Shown here: positions 34,431-38,759 of the stretch, in pieces
Numbering within the stretch: the first letter of the stretch is position 1
Layout of the letters: each line of letters begins with the position of its first letter
Origin: Streptomyces lydicus
GTDB lineage: Bacteria; Actinomycetota; Actinomycetes; Streptomycetales; Streptomycetaceae
Reading direction: 5' to 3'
DNA length: 38,759 bases
Assembly: GCF_000717345.1 (NCBI RefSeq)
Contig: NZ_JNZA01000053.1
Coordinates: forward strand, 1-38,759
Translations under genes and position numbers: made by a program
Notes under the pieces: generated by a model
What the model was told of the DNA's origin: nothing
Databases searched by the model: none
Seen by the model: only the letters and a program-made list of their open reading frames with translations

Positions 34431-35768
34431 TCACTTCACGGTGCGGGTGAAATCCCCGCGCTGAACACGCGCGGCGAGCGAGTCCCCGTCGCCGCTCAGC
34501 AGGGAGCCGTATCCGGTGGCCGCCCACAGACTGTCCTCGGCCGGGACCTCGAAGTACGGCACCGGGCGGCCCTCCAGCCGGTCGGTGAGCACCTCCGGGG
34601 CACGCCGGCTGCGCACGGCCCGCAGACACACCTCGCAGGCCGCCACCCGCAACTGCTCGCGGCGGCCCAGCGGCCGCCAGGGTATGCGGCGGACGGCGGG
34701 CCCGTGGAGCGGGTGGAAGAAGCACAGCGGGAGCGTGACCGGGGCCGTCGAAAGCGCCGCCCGGCCCTCCGCGATCAGCGCGAACACCCCTGCCAGGTCG
34801 GCGGTTCCGCGAGCCCGGTCCAGGACCGTGCCGGCCGCGGCGTAGGCGTCCAGGGCCCGTGTGACAGCCGTCGGATCACCCTGCGCGGCACGCGCCTCCT
34901 CACCGAGCCGTACGACCTCCTCGTCGGCCCGCTCACGCAGTCCGGCCTCGTCGGCCTCCCTGGCGGCGGCGAAGACGGACCGCGGCAGTGCGAACGGCGT
35001 CGAGAGGTCACGCAGCCGCGCCCGCCGCCGCAGCAACAGCCCCGCCGCGGCCACCAGCAGCAGCGGGCCGACGACCAGCGACAGGATCCGTATCAGGGGC
35101 GAGCGCTGCCCGGCGCCCGCCCCGGCTGCCTTGTCCGGCCCGGGCGTCGGGGAGCCGAGGCCGGCGGTGGCCTTCTTGTACACCGCGTCGCCGTTGCCCG
35201 CCTTGATGATGCTGATCGCGCGGGCGATGCGGCCGGCCGGTCCCGCGCCCTTCATGTCGTCCTGGAAGAAGACCGCGGCGGCGGCATGGACCGCCTGATG
35301 GGCGCCCGAGGGCCACTCCCGGGCGGCGATGTCGTCGGAGTAATCGCCGAGCGTGATGAGGATGGACGGGCCGCCGCCCATCCGGTCATGGACCACCTCG
35401 GCCAGCTGCTCCGGCTTGCCGCCCCAGCTGTCGCCCTCGACCAGCGGCACCAGCACGACACGGATGGGCAGCCGGGTCTGCCGGATCTGGTCGACCAACT
35501 TGCGCTGCTGCGCACTGTCGACGGCCGTGGCCAGGGACGGGTCGACATAGACCGGGGAGCGGCGCAGCGCATCGGCGATCCTCTGCCCCGGGCTGCGCTG
35601 CCCGGCACTGCGCTGCCCGGCAGCGTTCTCGCCAGCACTGTTCTGTCCGGCACTGTGCCGCTCCGGTCCCTGCGGGCCCGCTGCCCCGTCGGCCGCCGTC
35701 GCACCGGGTGCCGCGACACCCAGCAGCAGGACGACGGCGGAGGCGCCGACGGCGAGGGCGCGCCGCAT
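34431..35768 (-). CDS. Membrane protein with one TPM-like extracytoplasmic module and a cytoplasmic zinc-site domain (protein B)
   Basis: 445 residues from ATG 35768, which gives a good Sec signal peptide (MRRALAVGASAVVLLLGVAA, cleavage near 26). GTG 35930 would overlap the upstream stop by 11 bases but adds 54 residues before the signal. Then: five SAGQ[R/N] pentapeptides (39-63), a TPM-like module (about 63-195; RRSPVYVDPSLATAVD ... IRVVLVPLVEGDSWGG ... GPSILITLGDYSDDIA), one membrane helix (about 226-246), a basic stop-transfer RRRARLRD, a helical domain, and C349-x2-H352-P-L-H355-G ... C378-E-V-C381, a probable zinc site. It is paralogous to the upstream gene. Function unknown; TPM domains occur in photosystem-repair and envelope proteins. 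Confidence 0.8.
   Translation of the reverse strand: MRRALAVGASAVVLLLGVAAPGATAADGAAGPQGPERHSAGQNSAGENAAGQRSAGQRSPGQRIADALRRSPVYVDPSLATAVDSAQQRKLVDQIRQTRLPIRVVLVPLVEGDSWGGKPEQLAEVVHDRMGGGPSILITLGDYSDDIAAREWPSGAHQAVHAAAAVFFQDDMKGAGPAGRIARAISIIKAGNGDAVYKKATAGLGSPTPGPDKAAGAGAGQRSPLIRILSLVVGPLLLVAAAGLLLRRRARLRDLSTPFALPRSVFAAAREADEAGLRERADEEVVRLGEEARAAQGDPTAVTRALDAYAAAGTVLDRARGTADLAGVFALIAEGRAALSTAPVTLPLCFFHPLHGPAVRRIPWRPLGRREQLRVAACEVCLRAVRSRRAPEVLTDRLEGRPVPYFEVPAEDSLWAATGYGSLLSGDGDSLAARVQRGDFTRTVK
35580..35654 (-). repeat. 15-bp tandem repeat encoding SAGQ[R/N] pentapeptides
   Basis: Five degenerate 15-bp units encode residues 39-63 of protein B (SAGQN, SAGEN, AAGQR, SAGQR, SPGQR), just after the signal peptide. 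Probably a flexible extracytoplasmic spacer. Confidence 0.85.
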
Positions 35769-35919
35769 CCGACGGACGACCGGAAGCCGCCGTGCACGGG
35801 AGCTGGCCCCGAAGGGCCGGGCCCCGAAACGCCGGGCAGTGAATGGCCGGGCGCCCGGGAGTCCGGTGCCAGGAAGCGGGGCACCGGCACCGGGGGAGAG
35901 GGGACAGGGCTGGGAGGGG

Positions 35920-38154
35920 TCAGTGCACACCGAAGTACTCCCGTACATCGCGGGTGAGTTGATCGATTTCCGTCCCGTCGCCGAGTGCGGACAGCGGCCC
36001 GGGGAGCGTGGCGTACGGGGCATGCGCACCGCGTCGGGCGCTCCCCGACGGGCGGAGCCGCAGCACCGGGCCGAGCGTCAGCCGGCACGCTTCACACACC
36101 GGCAGCGACCGCGCCCGGGTCCGGGCCCTCCCACCGCCCTCGGGCGGTACCTGCACCCGCTTGTGCGCCACGCCGTGCAGCGGATTGCGATGGCAGACGA
36201 ACCGCGCCGCGTCCGGCTCCCCGATCGCGGTCCGGCCCGCCCTGGCAAGCACGATGGCGCAGGCCAGCGCGGCCGGGGTGGCATCGGCGTCGATCCGGCC
36301 GTCACTGTCCCCGTCGATCAGCAGCGCCGCGGCGTCCAGGCACTCCCAGGCCCGCCGCTGGGAGTCCTCGGACAGCGCGGCCACCGGTTCCAGGGCTGCG
36401 GTGAGGGCATCCAGTTCTTGCCGGGCGTTGCGCCGCAACCACGCCGTCGAGGGCTCGGTCGGGGCCGGCGAACGGGCGTCGCCGGGTGCACCGGACGCCG
36501 TACGCCGGCGCCGGGTTATCCGACGGACGATGCCGCACGCCGCCGCCACCAGCCCGAAGAGCAAACCGGCGAGGAACGTGCCGATGACCAGGCCGGGTTC
36601 GAAGTCGCCCGTGAACAGTCCGGGCAGCGCCTTTTCCTCGACGGGGTCGTCAGCGGCCGGCGGTTCATAGGGCATATGGCCCGCCTTGGCCTTGGGTGAC
36701 TTGCTGACGTAGGTCAGCAACTGGTCGAGCCGATGGCCGAGCGGGGGGTCGGTGGACTGGGGGTACGAGAGGTCGCGCGGGCGGTTGATGAGGTACATAT
36801 CGTCAACGCGGGTGCCGTAGTTGACCAGGTCGATGCTGCCGCTCCCCGGATCGGCGAGCACGATGAGCAGGTCGCGGCGCAACCGCGTGTGGAGGGCCTT
36901 GGCCAGCAGGTCCCTGTTGCCGCCCGACTCGTCGTCCGTGCTGCTGGGCACGGCGGCGATCACCACCGGCACGTCCAGCGCCCGTAGCCGCCGGCGGAGG
37001 TGGGCGCGCTCGGTCGCGTCCAGCGCCGGCGGACTCTCCGGGTCGGTATAGAGCGGATCGCGGCGGAGGCCGTCGGTCACCCGGTCGATCCGGGCGCGCA
37101 TATCGGCGGCCGTCGGCCGGGAGCCGTCGCCGCTGGTCGTGTCGTCGAAGACCTGCGTAGCGGTGAAGGCGATCAGCCCACCCAGCACCGCGGCGGCGGC
37201 CAGCAGCGGCAGCAACCGCTCGCGCGGATACGGCCCGGGCCCACCGGCCCCCTTCCTGCCGCCGGTCCCTTTCTTCCCGCTCCCGGGCCCCTTCGCCCCG
37301 GTACCGGCCTTCTTTCCGCCGTGGGCGGTCGCCTTACCGTGGGCGGTCGCTTTGCCGCCAGTGGCCGTCGTCCGTCCGCCGACCGCCTTCGCCCCTCCAC
37401 GCGTTGCGGGCACCCGTACGCCCCCGGCGACGGAGGGGCGATCAGCTCCGCCCGTGGCCGTGGCCGTGGCCGTGGCTGCGGCCCGCCGCACCCGCCGGCG
37501 CTGGAGTGCGTACACGGTGATCAGCAGAGCCGTGAGAGGAATGCCGGTGACCGCGATGCCGGTGACGAAGCTCTGGTTCTCCCGGTCGGTCCGGTCCGTG
37601 TGCACGGAGGGCGGCCCGTCCGGGTCGTCCTCGGAGGCGGCCCGCGCCTGCTCCGCGCGCTGATGCGCGTGCCCGGAGGTCACCACCTCGACGAAGTGCC
37701 GGAACACCTCGCGCGGGGTGGCGTCGTACGCGAGCTCGTACAGCGTCGCCCGGCTCGCGTCCTCGGCGCCGGGCAGACTCACACCGTATGTCTGCACCGC
37801 GTCGATCCCGGTATCGCCTATCGCGACGTAGAGGCCCTTGCGCGCCAGTCGGTCATGGACACCGGCGAGCACGGCGGACGGCTCGGCCCCGAAGGAGGAA
37901 CTCGGCAGGACGATGACGTAGGTCGAAACGCCCAGCCGCCGGGCCTCCCTTGCGAAGTCGGGTGCCGTCGACCGGGGGACCTCGCGGGGGAGCTGGTCGC
38001 TGATGTAGACCGGGTCCTTGCGCAGCTGCTCGGCGAGGTACGCCGTCTGCGTCGGACTGTCGGGGGCCCCCGGCGTGGCCTCGGCGGCGTGTACGGAGCC
38101 GGTGCAGAACAGCACCGCCAACCAGCCCGCCACCAGCACGATTCCGGCACGCAT
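35920..38154 (-). CDS. Membrane protein with two TPM-like extracytoplasmic modules and a cytoplasmic zinc-site domain (protein A)
   Basis: 744 residues from ATG 38154; GTG 38157 is equally spaced from the G-rich site at about 38166-38173. Order: signal peptide (1-23), TPM-like module 1 (41-165; RKDPVYISDQLPREV, VSTYVIVLPSSSFGAE), membrane helix (197-217), a cytoplasmic linker (219-311) rich in Gly, Lys, Ala and Thr, membrane helix (314-336), module 2 (352-485; RRDPLYTDPESPPALD, VPVVIAAVPSST), membrane helix (520-543), and a helical domain with C654-x2-N657-P-L-H660-G ... C687-E-A-C690. D614-G-D-S-D-G-R-I-D622 looks like a partial calcium loop absent from protein B. The next gene begins at or before the stop, so the two are probably one operon. 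Confidence 0.82.
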   Translation of the reverse strand: MRAGIVLVAGWLAVLFCTGSVHAAEATPGAPDSPTQTAYLAEQLRKDPVYISDQLPREVPRSTAPDFAREARRLGVSTYVIVLPSSSFGAEPSAVLAGVHDRLARKGLYVAIGDTGIDAVQTYGVSLPGAEDASRATLYELAYDATPREVFRHFVEVVTSGHAHQRAEQARAASEDDPDGPPSVHTDRTDRENQSFVTGIAVTGIPLTALLITVYALQRRRVRRAAATATATATGGADRPSVAGGVRVPATRGGAKAVGGRTTATGGKATAHGKATAHGGKKAGTGAKGPGSGKKGTGGRKGAGGPGPYPRERLLPLLAAAAVLGGLIAFTATQVFDDTTSGDGSRPTAADMRARIDRVTDGLRRDPLYTDPESPPALDATERAHLRRRLRALDVPVVIAAVPSSTDDESGGNRDLLAKALHTRLRRDLLIVLADPGSGSIDLVNYGTRVDDMYLINRPRDLSYPQSTDPPLGHRLDQLLTYVSKSPKAKAGHMPYEPPAADDPVEEKALPGLFTGDFEPGLVIGTFLAGLLFGLVAAACGIVRRITRRRRTASGAPGDARSPAPTEPSTAWLRRNARQELDALTAALEPVAALSEDSQRRAWECLDAAALLIDGDSDGRIDADATPAALACAIVLARAGRTAIGEPDAARFVCHRNPLHGVAHKRVQVPPEGGGRARTRARSLPVCEACRLTLGPVLRLRPSGSARRGAHAPYATLPGPLSALGDGTEIDQLTRDVREYFGVH
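37453..37476 (-). repeat. Four perfect copies of a 6-bp repeat in the linker of protein A
   Basis: CGTGGC occurs four times in succession on the plus strand, encoding an (Ala-Thr)4 run at about residues 227-234 on the minus strand. Any change in copy number keeps the frame. Confidence 0.85.
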
Positions 38155-38648
38155 CACCGCTGCCACCCCCCTGGCCCTGCCTCGTTCATGTCGTTGCGAC
38201 GACGCTACCGCCACGCCGCGCGGCCCGCTGCGGCCTGTGGATAACTTCACGAGTCCCGACGTCAGGGCAATGTTCGGGGCCGCCGCCGCAGCCGCCGATA
38301 TCGCGGGGACTCGGCTTGAGTCGGGCCGAACTCGGCGCCCGGGCGGGTGCCGTGGCGGGGACACAGCGGGACCCCGACGATCCACTGGAGGGCAGCCGGA
38401 GCACCCCGACCGGCCGGGCGCCCGCCGCTTCAACCGAGCCCCTGCGGCCCGCCGAGGACCGACGTTGCAGCCGCGAGACATGATCTCTGCCGCGTCCACC
38501 GATTCAGCCGGGGATCGGCACCTGTTGACGGCCGCTGCCCGAAGCCGGGGCGCAACGCCCTGTCGGGCCACGCCGCTTCAGTCGTACGGCCCCCCTCACC
38601 GGAGGCCCACGATCCAGTTGGGCCCAGCCGCCGCACGGGGGCCGATGC
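38155..38648. other. Upstream region of the membrane-protein operon
   Basis: About 500 bases. Minus-strand TAGCGT (38207-38202) is a possible -10, giving a leader of about 40 bases. TGTGGATAA (38236-38244) is an isolated DnaA-box-like nonamer. Open frames across the rest have no supported start or family; I see no gene. Confidence 0.5.
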
Positions 38649-38720
38649 GATGACCGCCGCCCTCGCGGCCCGGAACGGCCCGCAACGGCCCGGCGATGCT
38701 TCCCCCCGCCCCCTCCCCCT

Positions 38721-38739
38721 CCTCCCCCTTCGGGGGAGG
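38721..38739. terminator. C/G-rich hairpin near the window end
   Basis: CCTCCCCC (38721-38728) and GGGGGAGG (38732-38739) around TTC, nested in further C-rich and G-rich arms (about 38703-38751). It probably serves a gene beyond the window edge. Confidence 0.55.
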
Positions 38740-38759
38740 GGGGCGGGGGTGGGTTCGGG

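Noticed and set aside
38236..38244. DnaA-box-like nonamer TGTGGATAA
   Set aside because: Only one copy and no dnaA/dnaN genes or AT-rich unwinding region nearby, so not an origin.

Overview
The window is a piece of actinobacterial chromosome, almost certainly Streptomyces. GC content is very high, third codon positions are overwhelmingly G/C, GTG and TTG starts are common, Shine-Dalgarno sequences are variable and often absent, and a single TTA (bldA-type) codon was found in a coding gene. From memory, the order serC ... acyl-CoA carboxylase cluster ... citrate synthase - pdxH - PAS protein - SIS protein - dmdR1 - alpha/beta hydrolase resembles a conserved mid-chromosomal locus of S. coelicolor; I could not check this. 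I found no rRNA, tRNA, CRISPR array, insertion sequence or prophage gene.

Layout. 1-5000: a ribbon-helix-helix protein, a MarR regulator followed by an MFS exporter, the RNA cyclic phosphodiesterase ThpR, a 28-residue membrane peptide, an aldo/keto reductase and an SGNH hydrolase. 5000-16400: a secreted membrane-anchored protein, SerC, a WYL regulator divergent from a BBE-type flavoprotein that is followed by a large FAD/Fe-S dehydrogenase, a LysR/EamA divergent pair, an unknown 131-residue protein and a TIGR00027-type methyltransferase.

16500-25475: a catabolic operon that starts at a 22-bp quasi-palindrome and ends at a 16-bp perfect terminator. It encodes a TIGR03084-type protein, AtuA, the beta and alpha subunits of a biotin-dependent acyl-CoA carboxylase, an acyl-CoA dehydrogenase, an enoyl-CoA hydratase and a TetR regulator. 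The gene set resembles the Pseudomonas atu/liu pathways for acyclic terpenes and leucine: dehydrogenation, carboxylation of a beta-methyl-branched enoyl-CoA, then hydration. No HMG-CoA lyase is present. Between the dehydrogenase and the hydratase lies what looks like the last codons of a lost CoA ligase, and a palindromic repeat is embedded in frame in atuA.

25490-33310: citrate synthase and the divergent, apparently leaderless pdxH; a PAS-PAS-GAF protein with no output domain; the SIS protein (probable NagS) divergent from the iron repressor DmdR1 with a DasR-like site between them; a stretch of strong hairpins and a 24-bp perfect palindrome; and an alpha/beta-hydrolase-fold protein whose catalytic serine is alanine, which carries the TTA codon and has a LexA-like box against its -10 element.

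33500-38160: a lipoprotein and two overlapping or closely spaced membrane genes. Together these two carry three copies of a TPM-like extracytoplasmic module and two copies of a cytoplasmic C-x2-[N/H]PLHG ... C-x2-C probable zinc site. This is the most system-like unexplained feature of the window.
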